Of a stretch of DNA of 64,000 bases, positions 27,796 to 36,930 are shown in pieces. The first letter of the stretch is position 1. Every line of letters starts with the position of its first letter. The notes beneath the pieces are model-generated. The model saw only the letters and a program-made list of their open reading frames with translations. It was not told the DNA's origin and did no database searches. A program made the translations under genes and the position numbers. The stretch lies in the NCBI GenBank assembly GCA_014360005.1, contig JACIYI010000001.1, forward strand, positions 186,001-250,000. Reading direction: 5' to 3'. The DNA is from Candidatus Aminicenantota bacterium. GTDB taxonomy: Bacteria; Acidobacteriota; Aminicenantia; Aminicenantales; Saccharicenantaceae.

Positions 27796-30516
27796 ATGGC
27801 AGCGAAAGAATCCGGGAACAGATTCTGGACGATGTCACCCGAGGTAATTGCTTCCCGCTTTGATTCTGACCTCAAGCGGGGTCTGACCTCAGACCAGGCG
27901 GCGGACCTGCTCCAGCAATATGGCTATAATCAACTGCAGGAGACCAGGGGCCGCTCGCCACTTAAAGTCTTACTGGACCAATTTAAATCTTTTCTGATCT
28001 GGGTGCTGGTGGCGGCGGCCATCATCTCTGGTTTTCTGGGAGAATGGGTAGATGCCCTGGCCATCATCGCCATCGTCATCCTCAATGCCATTCTGGGGTT
28101 TATTCAGGAATACCGGGCTGAGAAATCGCTGGCTGCCCTCAAAAAAATGGCCGCTCCCATGGCCAGGGTGATCAGGGACGGTGAATTGAAACAGGTCCCG
28201 GCCAGGGAAATCGTGCCCGGCGACCTGCTGGAGCTGGAAGCCGGCGACCATGTGGCAGCCGATGCCCGGGTCATTTACCACACCACCAATTTTGCCGTTC
28301 ATGAGGCCGCCCTGACCGGTGAGTCCACTCCGGTTTTCAAGACCAGCGTGGAACTGGAAGGTGAGGATATTCCGCTGGCCGACCGGGCCAACATGGTCTA
28401 TGCCGGGACTTCGGTTTCTTCCGGCAAAGCCCGGGCCCTGGTAGTGGCCACGGGCATGGCCACCGAGCTGGGCCAGATAGCCCGGATGATCCAGGAGATT
28501 TCGCTCGAAACTACGCCGCTGCAGAGGAAGTTAGAGCAGTTTGGCCGATGGATTGTCTACCTGTGTTTTTTCCTGGTTGTACTAATCTTTCTGCTGGAAT
28601 GGCTGCGAGGCGGGGAGTTGATGCAGGTCTTCTTGACCGCAGTCAGTCTGGCGGTAGCGGCTATTCCTGAAGGCCTGCCGGCAGTGGTGACCATTGCCCT
28701 GGCCCTGGGCGTTCAACGAATGGTCAAACGTCACGCCCTGATCCGGAAGCTGCCCTCGGTGGAAACTCTGGGGGCGGCCACGGTTATCTGTTCCGATAAG
28801 ACCGGGACCCTGACCAAGAACGAGATGACGGTCAAGGCGCTCTATGCTGAGGGGCGGCTGTTTTCAATCTCGGGCACGGGTTATCAACCGGAAGGCGGCT
28901 TTTTCCTGGATGAAAGCCCGGTCAACCCGGCCGACTTTCCTGGTGTCATCAAAACTCTGACCTGTGGGACGCTGTGCAACTCGGCCCGGCTGGCGGAAAA
29001 TCAGGGACGGTACAGGGTTGTAGGTGACCCGACCGAAGGAGCCCTGCTGACCCTGGCTCGAAAAGCCGGTCTGAAGCCGGAATCGCTGGAGCAAGCCGAA
29101 CCGCTGGTGGAAGAAATACCCTTCGATTCCGAGCGCAAGATGATGACCATGATCAGGAAGGTCGGCCCTGAATTCATGGCATACGTCAAGGGGGCTCCGG
29201 ATGTCCTCCTCCAAAACTGCAGCCGCATTTTTGAAGGTGGCCAGGAAAGGCCAATAAGCCAGGAAGATTTCAATCGCATTTTGCGAGTCAACGAGAACCT
29301 GGCCCAGCAGGCCCTCAGGGTGCTCGGCTGTGCCTACCGCCGCTTTCCCTCCTACCCGGAGAAGCTGGAGGTCCAGGCCATAGAAAAAGACCTGGTCTTC
29401 GCCGGGCTGGTGGCCATGATTGATCCGCCTCGCCCGGAAGTGGTTCAGGCCATTGCCGACTGCAAAAAAGCTGGTATTAAGCCGATTATGATCACCGGAG
29501 ACCACAAGATGACCGCTCTGGCCATAGCCAGGGAGCTGGGGATGCTGGAAGAAGGGGCCCAGGCTCTAAGCGGTGAGGAACTGGATAGCTTGAAGCCAGA
29601 AGAATACCAGGAGCGGGTGGAAAAAATCCAGGTCTATGCCCGCGTCTCACCCGAACATAAACTCCGGATTGTCAGGGCCTGGAAAAGTAAGGGCGAGGTG
29701 GTGGCCATGACCGGCGATGGGGTCAACGATGCCCCGGCGGTGAAGGAAGCTGATATTGGGGTGGCCATGGGCATTACCGGCACTGATGTCACCAAAGAAG
29801 TTTCGGACATGGTGGTCACCGATGATAACTTCGCTTCCATCGTGGCCGCGGTAGAAGAAGGTCGGGCTATCTACGATAATATTAAGAAATTTGTCCATTA
29901 TCTGTTAAGCTGCAATCTGGCCGAAATCATGGTCATGTTTGCTGCTTCCCTGGTAGGCTGGCCGGTGCCGCTGCTGCCCATCCATATTCTCTGGGTCAAC
30001 CTGGTAACCGACAGCTTCCCAGCCCTGGGACTGGGCTTCGAACCGCCCGACCCGGAAATCATGTCCCGGCCGCCGCGCCGGCCTGGTGAGCCGATCGTCG
30101 ACCGCCAGAGAGCTGGGCTGATGTCAGTCCAGGGAATATTCATTGCTATCTGCAGCCTGCTAGCTTTCAGCTATGTACTGTTTGTGGAAAAGGAAGGGAT
30201 AGAGAGAGCCCGGACAGCCGCCTTCATTGTCCTTTCTGTTAGCCAGCTTTTCCATTCCTTCAACTGTCGCAGCCAGATGAAATCAGTCTTTGAACTGGGA
30301 ATATTTTCTAATCTGAAGCTGGTGGCTGCTTTCCTGGTGTCCCTGTCGCTGCAGCTTTCGGTGGTCTACCTGCCTTCATTGCAGAAGATTTTTAAGACCC
30401 AGAACCTGACCCTTTTTGACTGGGGACTGGTGCTGATACTTTCCTCGCTGCCGCTCTGGGCCATGGAGGCAGTCAAGCTGCTTAATAAAAAATTCAGGTT
30501 TTACCAGATTTATTGA
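27796..30516 (+). CDS. P-type cation-transporting ATPase (Ca2+-ATPase-like, P2A)
   Basis: About 906 residues from ATG 27796 (AAGG 8 nt before); a GTG at 27778 is also possible. Domains in order: cation ATPase N-terminus, actuator loop with TGES, helix 4 with AIPEGLP, phosphorylation site CSDKTGTLTKNE, nucleotide-binding domain with VKGAPD, hinge TGDGVNDAPAVKEADIGVAMG, and C-terminal helices. Helix 6 reads WVNLVTDSFPALGLG, whose Asn and Asp fit the Ca2+ ligands of SERCA/PMR1-type pumps. It should export Ca2+ (or Mn2+) using ATP. Encoded alone, without a regulatory gene next to it. Confidence 0.93.
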   Translation: MAAKESGNRFWTMSPEVIASRFDSDLKRGLTSDQAADLLQQYGYNQLQETRGRSPLKVLLDQFKSFLIWVLVAAAIISGFLGEWVDALAIIAIVILNAILGFIQEYRAEKSLAALKKMAAPMARVIRDGELKQVPAREIVPGDLLELEAGDHVAADARVIYHTTNFAVHEAALTGESTPVFKTSVELEGEDIPLADRANMVYAGTSVSSGKARALVVATGMATELGQIARMIQEISLETTPLQRKLEQFGRWIVYLCFFLVVLIFLLEWLRGGELMQVFLTAVSLAVAAIPEGLPAVVTIALALGVQRMVKRHALIRKLPSVETLGAATVICSDKTGTLTKNEMTVKALYAEGRLFSISGTGYQPEGGFFLDESPVNPADFPGVIKTLTCGTLCNSARLAENQGRYRVVGDPTEGALLTLARKAGLKPESLEQAEPLVEEIPFDSERKMMTMIRKVGPEFMAYVKGAPDVLLQNCSRIFEGGQERPISQEDFNRILRVNENLAQQALRVLGCAYRRFPSYPEKLEVQAIEKDLVFAGLVAMIDPPRPEVVQAIADCKKAGIKPIMITGDHKMTALAIARELGMLEEGAQALSGEELDSLKPEEYQERVEKIQVYARVSPEHKLRIVRAWKSKGEVVAMTGDGVNDAPAVKEADIGVAMGITGTDVTKEVSDMVVTDDNFASIVAAVEEGRAIYDNIKKFVHYLLSCNLAEIMVMFAASLVGWPVPLLPIHILWVNLVTDSFPALGLGFEPPDPEIMSRPPRRPGEPIVDRQRAGLMSVQGIFIAICSLLAFSYVLFVEKEGIERARTAAFIVLSVSQLFHSFNCRSQMKSVFELGIFSNLKLVAAFLVSLSLQLSVVYLPSLQKIFKTQNLTLFDWGLVLILSSLPLWAMEAVKLLNKKFRFYQIY

Positions 30517-30518
30517 GG

Positions 30519-30734
30519 CTACTGCTTTCTGGCTGCTTTTTTCTTGAGGGCCGGGAAAAGATCAATAAAAGAATTGCCGGGCGTGAAATAACGAGCTAAA
30601 TTTTGTAAATTTTTTCTGGTGCCGGGATGGCCGGCTCTGCTTGAACTAAAATAAGAACTATCTTCCTGAAAAAGTTCAAACCAGTTGCAACTCTTATAAG
30701 CCGCCTCAGTATCTTCGGGATGCGGCCGATTCAA
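30519..30734 (-). CDS. Possible small ORF, unrecognised
   Basis: A 71-residue frame from a TTG start, 13 bp downstream of the hydrolase gene on the same strand. The sequence (…SCNWFELFQEDSSYFS…GHPGTRKNLQNLARYF…) looks protein-like and ends in a basic tail. I recognise no family, there is no clear ribosome-binding site, and the base composition is lower in GC than neighbours. It may be a gene fragment. Confidence 0.2.
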   Translation of the reverse strand: MNRPHPEDTEAAYKSCNWFELFQEDSSYFSSSRAGHPGTRKNLQNLARYFTPGNSFIDLFPALKKKAARKQ

Positions 30735-30746
30735 GGTTGGCCGGCT

Positions 30747-31484
30747 TCATTTCAGCCGGCGGATTCTGACTTCAATCTCCGGTGTATCCTTAAGCAGGGA
30801 CACCAGCCGGGAAGTATCGGTCTCCCCGTAATGATAGGGGTAAAGGATGGAGGGTTTGAACCAGCGGGCGGCTTCGGCTACCATTTCCGGGGTCATGGTG
30901 TAGGGCAGGTTCATCGGCAGAAAGGCTACAGCAATATTATTCAGATTTTTCATCTCGGGAATGTTCTCGGTATCGCCGGCCACATAAACTTTTTTATCGG
31001 CGAAAGCGATGACGTAGCCGTTGCCGGCACCTTTCGGGTGGAAAGGGTTGCCGTCAGGTCTTTTATGCTGGATGTTGTAGGCGGGGACAGCCTCAATTTC
31101 CAGTCCCAGGACGGTCAGGCGGTCACCATTTTTCATTGCCCTTAATCCAGGTACCTTTGACTGGCAGGCCGGCGAGCCGATGATGACCGTGGATTCCTGG
31201 CGCAGGAGCTTGATGGCTGCCGGGTCCAGGTGATCAAAGTGGTCGTGGGTAACCAGAATCAGGTCTGCCTTCGGCAGTTGGCGGTAATCGGCCTGCTCCA
31301 GCCAGGGGTCGACATGGATGACTTTGTTCTGGAAGGTGAACATCAGGGTGCCGTGCCCCAGGAAGGTTATTTTCAGTTCACCCGAAGCAGTCTGGATCAG
31401 ATCTTCCTCGTACTTCTGGCCGGAGGCCAGCAACGGAGCCAGCCCCAGCAGCAGGGCCAGAAATAAAATGATTAATTTTTCCAT
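30747..31484 (-). CDS. UlaG-like metallo-beta-lactamase-fold hydrolase, exported
   Basis: About 245 residues. ATG at 31482-31484 is preceded by AAGGAGGTGG, so the longer frame to 31520 is rejected. A signal peptide (LIILFLALLLGLAPLLAS) is present. The zinc motif THDHFDHLD (HxHxDH) is near residue 80 and VIHVDPW before it, as in UlaG/YtkL L-ascorbate-6-phosphate lactonase-like hydrolases. VAGDTENIPEM supplies the Asp ligand and YPYHYGE the last His. Substrate unknown. The stop codon lies in a 7-bp-stem hairpin at 30740-30760, but no T-run follows. Confidence 0.88.
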   Translation of the reverse strand: MEKLIILFLALLLGLAPLLASGQKYEEDLIQTASGELKITFLGHGTLMFTFQNKVIHVDPWLEQADYRQLPKADLILVTHDHFDHLDPAAIKLLRQESTVIIGSPACQSKVPGLRAMKNGDRLTVLGLEIEAVPAYNIQHKRPDGNPFHPKGAGNGYVIAFADKKVYVAGDTENIPEMKNLNNIAVAFLPMNLPYTMTPEMVAEAARWFKPSILYPYHYGETDTSRLVSLLKDTPEIEVRIRRLK

Positions 31485-31632
31485 GGGCCACCTCCTTCTT
31501 ATCAAAAAAAATTTTATCACATAAATTTATCGTGCATAAACCTGTTTTTATTTTAATTTTACCCGAAATTGCTTATAATCAGGAATCATAGCCGTCCGGG
31601 GAGAACCGATCTCCTGATCCTGGAGTGGGCAG

Positions 31633-33381
31633 ATGAAGCTTAAAAAGTTATTTTCTAGAAGCTTTTTGATACTACTGGTATTTATGCTGGCCATCCTGCT
31701 GTTGATTTTTATTTACAGCCTGCGGCAATTGCGCCAGGTAATCCTTGAAGACCAGGTTAAGGAACTGACCGAGTTAGGACTGGCTCTGAGTGTGGAAATT
31801 GCCGGATACGAGGCGGCCGATCCGCAGCCTTTGGAGAGAATGCTCTTCACCCAGGCCAGGATTTCCCGGACCAGAGTTAGCCTGGTTGATACCGCCGGCC
31901 AGGTCAGCTTCGACAGCGAGGGCCAGGCTGAAGAGATGGAAAGTCATCGCTACCGGCCGGAAATCAATGCCGCCCTGGGCGGGGAAGTTTATTCGACCGT
32001 CAGGTACAGCGATACCCTTAATAAGAAAATGATTTACGTGGCCGTGCCGGTCAGGCGGGCCGGGGAAGTGGTGGCCGTCTGCCGGGTCAGCCGGCCGCTG
32101 CAGCTGGCGGTCAGGCCTTTCATCAAGGCCCGGAATCAATTAATCTATGCTCTGCTCCTCCTGTTTCTGGGTGGCGGAGCCGCCTTATTTCTCCTGATAA
32201 AGGTCATTTTCCGGCCGCTGGAACAGACCTCGGCCGCCCTGGCCCGGGCCGCAGCCGGCGAGGAAGAGCTGGCCCTGGGGCCCTTTCTGGTGTCAGGCTT
32301 GGAACCGCTGGCCGGCTACCTCAATGCCATTCTGGAAAAGAACCGGGAACTGTCCAGGGCCCTGAAATCCGACCGGGAAGTTTTTCAGACCTTTATTGAT
32401 TCCACCGATGAGGGCTGGCTGCTGGTGGACGAGAGCGGACGGGTCATAATGATGAACCGGCGCCTGCAGGAGATGTTTCCAGAAATTAATCAGGAAAGCG
32501 AATTTTTCTGGCAGACCCTCCGCCGGCCGGAACTGCATGAGCTGGTCAACCGGGCCAGGCAGACTTCGGGACCGGTCGAGTGCCAGCTGGAAAAAGGCGG
32601 CCGGGTCTTTTCCTGCCTGGCCAGCTGGCTGCCCGGGCGCCGCAATTACCTGATGAAATTCAACGATGTCACCGAAACCAGGGAACTCAACCTGAGAAAA
32701 AAAGAGTTCGTGGCCAACCTGGCCCATGAACTGAAAACCCCGCTGACTGCCATCAGCGGTTTCCTGGAAACGCTGGAAGAAGAAAATCTCAGCCCGGAAG
32801 GACGCAGTTATCTCGATATCATTAAGAGAAATACCGGCCGCCTGGTGCGCCTGGTGGAAGACCTGGCCAGGCTGTCGGAGCTGGAAGAGAAAGGCTTTGA
32901 GCTGGAAAAGGGGCCCCTGAACCTGGCCGAAGTAGTCCGGACAGTAGTTGAGGCTTACCGGAAAGAAGCCAGCACTAAAGGTTTGTCTCTCAGGCTGGAA
33001 ACAGAACCGCTGCCTCTGATTGAGGCCGATGCCTTTCAGATAGAACAAATGGTCATCAACCTGGTGGACAATGCCATAAGGTATACCGAGCAGGGTGAGG
33101 TGGTGGTCAGCCTCAAACCGGCTGAGGGGGGAGTGCTGCTCAGCGTTACTGATAGCGGCATAGGCATTCCAGAAGAACATTTGCCGCGGCTGTTCGAACG
33201 CTTTTACGTGGTTGACAAGTCCCGTTCACGCCGCACGGGTGGCACCGGGCTGGGCCTGTCCATAGTCAAGCACATAGTCCTGGCTCACGGGGGAAAAATC
33301 GAGGTCCAAAGCTCTGCCGGTTTCGGTTCCACCTTTTCAGTCTGGTTACCGGCGGCCGGGGCTGATAGCCAGAAAGCTTAA
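31633..33381 (+). CDS. Membrane sensor histidine kinase, PhoR-like, orphan
   Basis: 582 residues. Helix 1 at about 10-28, an extracytoplasmic sensor of about 135 residues, helix 2 at about 168-188, a HAMP-like linker, a PAS domain (about 255-345), HisKA with LAHELKTPLTAISGF (His about 365), and a HATPase_c domain with N box (MVINLVDNAIRYT), DSGIGIPEEHLPRLFERFY and GGTGLGLSIVKH. The layout matches PhoR/WalK-type kinases. No response-regulator gene is adjacent: upstream is the divergent hydrolase, downstream is dsrC. The stimulus is unknown. Confidence 0.92.
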   Translation: MKLKKLFSRSFLILLVFMLAILLLIFIYSLRQLRQVILEDQVKELTELGLALSVEIAGYEAADPQPLERMLFTQARISRTRVSLVDTAGQVSFDSEGQAEEMESHRYRPEINAALGGEVYSTVRYSDTLNKKMIYVAVPVRRAGEVVAVCRVSRPLQLAVRPFIKARNQLIYALLLLFLGGGAALFLLIKVIFRPLEQTSAALARAAAGEEELALGPFLVSGLEPLAGYLNAILEKNRELSRALKSDREVFQTFIDSTDEGWLLVDESGRVIMMNRRLQEMFPEINQESEFFWQTLRRPELHELVNRARQTSGPVECQLEKGGRVFSCLASWLPGRRNYLMKFNDVTETRELNLRKKEFVANLAHELKTPLTAISGFLETLEEENLSPEGRSYLDIIKRNTGRLVRLVEDLARLSELEEKGFELEKGPLNLAEVVRTVVEAYRKEASTKGLSLRLETEPLPLIEADAFQIEQMVINLVDNAIRYTEQGEVVVSLKPAEGGVLLSVTDSGIGIPEEHLPRLFERFYVVDKSRSRRTGGTGLGLSIVKHIVLAHGGKIEVQSSAGFGSTFSVWLPAAGADSQKA

Positions 33382-33428
33382 AATAAGCTATAATTTTTTT
33401 CCGAATCTAATGCCTGGAGTTACCAGTT

Positions 33429-33749
33429 ATGACCGAGATTGAATTCAAGGGCAGCCGGCTCAAACTTAACGAAGAAGGCTTTTTAGCCACCCCCGAAATC
33501 TGGGATGAAGAAATCGCCCGGTTTCTGGCCAAACAGGCCGAGGGCATCGAACAGATGACCGAGGAACACTGGAAAATAGTGAACTATATCAGGAACTATT
33601 ATCTGGAGAAAGGCCAGGCTCCTATGATCCGCAAGATGGTAGTCGAAACCGGAATTTCCCTGAAACACATCTACGAGCTCTTCCCATCCGGGCCGGCCAA
33701 GGGAGCCTGCAAGGTGGCCGGACTGCCCAAGCCTGATGGCTGCGTCTGA
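33429..33749 (+). CDS. dsrC: DsrC/TusE-family sulfur carrier protein
   Basis: 106 residues, ending in GACKVAGLPKPDGCV. Both conserved redox Cys residues of true DsrC are present, Cys94 and the penultimate Cys105, eleven residues apart; TusE proteins keep only the last. DsrC carries a trisulfide between these cysteines in dissimilatory sulfite reduction, and related proteins act in sulfur relay. No dsrAB, dsrMK or tus genes are in the window. A TATAAT at 33389-33394 lies about 35 bp upstream, possibly its own promoter. Its neighbour on the other strand is a cysteine desulfurase, which suggests but does not prove a sulfur-transfer link. Confidence 0.9.
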   Translation: MTEIEFKGSRLKLNEEGFLATPEIWDEEIARFLAKQAEGIEQMTEEHWKIVNYIRNYYLEKGQAPMIRKMVVETGISLKHIYELFPSGPAKGACKVAGLPKPDGCV

Positions 33750-33867
33750 TTAGCGGCCGCTGGATTGAGATTTGGCCGTGATTTTCAAGGATAAATTTCG
33801 GTAGACTGGCTTTCTGAAATTAACTGAACTCAGGGCCCGTTTTTTTCCGATTCTTTAACCCGGGAAT

Positions 33868-35034
33868 TCAGCGTTTCCTTTTCTTATTGAATTCGACAAT
33901 TTCTTTTACGGCTTCTATGGCCGCTTTGATGTGTTCTTCGGTATTAAAAGGACCGATGCCGAAGCGCACCGCGCCTTTGATTTTATCAGTCCCCAGTTGC
34001 TCGTGAACCAGGGGAGCACAGTGCAGCCCGGTGCGGCAGGCAATGTTGTAATCGGCGTCCAGCATGATGCCCACATCCTGGGCTTCCATTCCGTCAACGT
34101 TAAAGGCAATAACGCTGATATGGTCGGTTAGGTCATCCTGGCAGTAGAGGGTAACCCCGTCAACTTCTTTCAGACCATTAACCAACATCCTGGTCAGTTC
34201 CATCTCCTGATGGTGGATGTTGTCCAGGCCTTTTTGCAGCACCCATTTGACACCGGCCTGAAGCCCGGCCACACCCAGGACATTGAGAGTGCCGTATTCC
34301 AGGCGGTAGGGATACTCTTCCAGGTGAGTTCTCTGGGCCGAACGGACGCCAGTGCCCCCGGCTCTGGTTATCTTGATGTCCACTCCCTCGGCCACACACA
34401 GACCGCCGATGCCGGTCGGTCCCAGCAAAGACTTGTGGCCGGTAAAGCAGACGACGTCGACGTTCATATCTTTCATATCTATAGGGACCTTGCCGGCCGA
34501 TTGAGAAGCATCAATGACCAACAGTACCCCCTGTTCCTTACAGATTCGGCCAATTTCTTTAACCGGCTGGACCGTTCCGATGACGTTGGAAGCATGGTTG
34601 ATGACCACTAACCTGGTATTCTTTTTAATTTTTTTCCTGATATCGTCAGGGTCGACGAAGCCCCGACTGTCAAAAGGAACGTAATCAACTTCCACTCCCT
34701 GCAGGGAGAGATGATAAAGGGGCCGGAGCACAGAGTTGTGCTCGATGGTGGTGGTGATGGCGTGCTGACCCGGCTCCAGCAGACCAAAGATGGTCAGGTT
34801 GAGGGCATCGGTCGAATTGTAGCCGAAACACAGGCGGTTAGGGTCGTAACCGTTGAAGAATTCGGTCAACATTTTTCTGGTATTTTCGACCATATCCCCG
34901 GTTTCCAGGCACAGGTCATAGCCGGAACGTCCGGGGTTGACGCCGAAATTCCGGTAGAAGTAATCCATGAACTGGTAGACCTCTTCCGGTTTGGGATAGG
35001 AGGTAGCTCCGTTGTCGAGGAAAATGATATTCAT
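33868..35034 (-). CDS. Cysteine desulfurase family protein (class V aminotransferase fold)
   Basis: 388 residues, start preceded by GGAGG. It opens with the characteristic FLDNGATSYPKPEEV. The PLP-binding Lys lies in FTGHKSLLGPTGIGG and the active-site Cys in CRTGLHCAP, close to the SufS motif RTGHHC. IEHNSVLRPL and VIDASQSAG are also conserved. It is closest in style to the am_tr_V/EF2568 cysteine desulfurase family. It converts cysteine to alanine and hands on a persulfide for Fe-S clusters or thio-cofactors. No iscU or suf gene is adjacent. It converges on dsrC (118 bp gap), a possible acceptor. Confidence 0.9.
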   Translation of the reverse strand: MNIIFLDNGATSYPKPEEVYQFMDYFYRNFGVNPGRSGYDLCLETGDMVENTRKMLTEFFNGYDPNRLCFGYNSTDALNLTIFGLLEPGQHAITTTIEHNSVLRPLYHLSLQGVEVDYVPFDSRGFVDPDDIRKKIKKNTRLVVINHASNVIGTVQPVKEIGRICKEQGVLLVIDASQSAGKVPIDMKDMNVDVVCFTGHKSLLGPTGIGGLCVAEGVDIKITRAGGTGVRSAQRTHLEEYPYRLEYGTLNVLGVAGLQAGVKWVLQKGLDNIHHQEMELTRMLVNGLKEVDGVTLYCQDDLTDHISVIAFNVDGMEAQDVGIMLDADYNIACRTGLHCAPLVHEQLGTDKIKGAVRFGIGPFNTEEHIKAAIEAVKEIVEFNKKRKR

Positions 35035-35247
35035 GGCAGGTGCCTCCGAAATGGGTTAATTTTAAGGCAGTTAGAAGAAGATACGAGCCGGCCAGGCAGC
35101 CGGCAGTGCGGGTTACAGTTGCTTTCCATGGCTTGAATTCAGGTTGTTTATATTAATAAAAACCCGGACTTAAATCAACCCGCAAAAAATTGGTTGACTT
35201 TAAATGGACGGAATAAAAAAATAAGAAATAAAGATGGAGAAAGGCCA

Positions 35248-36870
35248 GTGAACAAAATGACAAAACGGTTGTTGTTAATTGGTTTGGCTATTAGCCTGAT
35301 AATTAGCTGGGGAATTTTTAGTTGCCGGGGACCGGCGGAGAAATATGACCTGGTCATCAAGCAGGGCCTGGTTCTCGATGGCAGTGGCAATCCCTGGTTC
35401 CGGGCCGACCTCGGCCTCAAGGGTCAGAAGATTGTGGCGATTAAAGACCGCTTAGAGCCACAGGCGGCCAGCAGAATCATTGAGGCCGAGGGCCTGGTGA
35501 TAGCCCCGGGCTTCATCGATATTCACACCCATGCTGATCGCGACCTGCTGGACATTCCGGGTTGTGAAAATTATATTTCCCAGGGCGTGACAACTCTGGT
35601 TGGCGGCAACTGTGGTGGGCATGATTTTCCGCTGGCCGAATTATTCCGGCAGATTGAGAAAAAGGGGATTGCCTGTAATTTTGCTTCCCTGGCCGGTCAT
35701 AACACCATCCGCCGTCAGGTGATGGGTATGAAGATGGAGAAGCCGACAGCAGAAGAAATGAACCGGATGAAAGAGCTGCTGCGGCAAGAAATGGCCGCCG
35801 GAGCCATTGGCCTGTCAACCGGGCTAGCCTATCTTCCCGGGACTTATTCCAGCACCGAGGAGCTGGTGGAGCTGGCTGCTGTCCTCAGCCAGACCGGCGG
35901 TTTTTATGCTTCCCATATCAGAAATCAAGGCCAGAGGATAACCGAGGCGATTGAAGAAGCCATTGCCGTGGGTGAAAAGAACGGAATTCCGGTTGAGATT
36001 TCTCATATCAAGCTGGCAGCCGAAGAAGTCTGGAACCAGCTGGAGAGAATCACCGTCCCGGTGGAAGCAGCCCGGGCCAGGGGAGTGGAGGTGACCCTTG
36101 ACCAATATCCTTACACCGCCACCAGCTCCGGCTTTACCAGCAGCCTCCCCCAGGAAGTATTTGAAGGTGGTCGGGACAAGTTCCTGGAAAGGTTGAAGGA
36201 CCCGGAAATTTACAACCGGGTCAAACAGGCGGTCATCCGCAGCCGCCTGACTTCCAGAAGGGGGATTGATAAGCTGGAGACGATCTATGTTGCCAGCAGC
36301 AGGAAATTTCCAGGATACGAGGGCAAGAACCTGAAGCAGATTCTCGAACTCCAGGGTAAAGCGGTAAACGTTGATAACGGGGCTGAACTCATCATCGACC
36401 TGGTCCGGGAAGGAGATGTGTCGGCCATCTTTTTTCAGATGGATGAGAAAGACGTGGAAGCCCTGATGAGACTTCCTTATGTTATGATCGGCTCCGACGG
36501 TGGCCTGCAGCTGGCCGGGCAGGGGAGCCCTCATCCCCGGAGCTACGGCACCTTCCCCCGGGTGCTGGGGGAGTACGTGCGGGAAAGGAAAATTATTACT
36601 CTGGAAGAAGCCGTAAGAAAAATGACCTCTTTTCCGGCCCAGACCATGCGGCTTAAAAACCGGGGAATGATCAGGGAAGGTTATTATGCTGACCTGACCA
36701 TTTTCAATCCGGCTGAAGTCAGAGACACTGCTACCTTTGCTCAGCCGCATCAGCACAGCCGGGGAATCATTTATGTGCTGGTCAATGGCCAGGTGGTGCT
36801 GGAGCAGGGTAAATTCACCGGGAAAAGGCCGGGCGCCATAATTTACGGTCCGGGCTATCGGAAAAAATAA
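35248..36870 (+). CDS. N-acyl-D-amino-acid deacylase-like amidohydrolase, lipoprotein
   Basis: 540 residues from GTG 35248 (GGAGAAAGG just before) or 537 from ATG 35257. The signal ends in GIFSC, a lipobox. The metal centre of the D-aminoacylase/amidohydrolase superfamily is visible: PGFIDIHTHADRDLL (HxH), GGNCGG (bridging Cys of D-aminoacylases), SHIRNQG and ISHIKLA (His ligands) and GSDGGLQ (Asp). The C-terminal LKNRGMIREGYYADLTIFNP is also typical. It should hydrolyse N-acyl-D-amino acids or D-dipeptides outside the cytoplasm, which fits the peptide-scavenging set here. Exact specificity is inference. Confidence 0.9.
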   Translation: MNKMTKRLLLIGLAISLIISWGIFSCRGPAEKYDLVIKQGLVLDGSGNPWFRADLGLKGQKIVAIKDRLEPQAASRIIEAEGLVIAPGFIDIHTHADRDLLDIPGCENYISQGVTTLVGGNCGGHDFPLAELFRQIEKKGIACNFASLAGHNTIRRQVMGMKMEKPTAEEMNRMKELLRQEMAAGAIGLSTGLAYLPGTYSSTEELVELAAVLSQTGGFYASHIRNQGQRITEAIEEAIAVGEKNGIPVEISHIKLAAEEVWNQLERITVPVEAARARGVEVTLDQYPYTATSSGFTSSLPQEVFEGGRDKFLERLKDPEIYNRVKQAVIRSRLTSRRGIDKLETIYVASSRKFPGYEGKNLKQILELQGKAVNVDNGAELIIDLVREGDVSAIFFQMDEKDVEALMRLPYVMIGSDGGLQLAGQGSPHPRSYGTFPRVLGEYVRERKIITLEEAVRKMTSFPAQTMRLKNRGMIREGYYADLTIFNPAEVRDTATFAQPHQHSRGIIYVLVNGQVVLEQGKFTGKRPGAIIYGPGYRKK

Positions 36871-36930
36871 AAAAACTTAGGCCGGGAGTATTGATTTTTG
36901 AGCTGGTGGTGCTAATATTTAGAACTAAAA

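Noticed and set aside
30740..30760. Hairpin (7-bp stem GCCGGCT/AGCCGGC) at the end of the UlaG-like gene as a terminator
   Set aside because: No T-run follows on either strand, so it cannot be called an intrinsic terminator.
33375..33400. AGCTTA-AAA-TAAGCT followed by a T-run, after the histidine kinase gene, as a terminator
   Set aside because: The stem is short and AT-rich, and the sequence also contains a TATAAT that may serve dsrC. Too weak to list.
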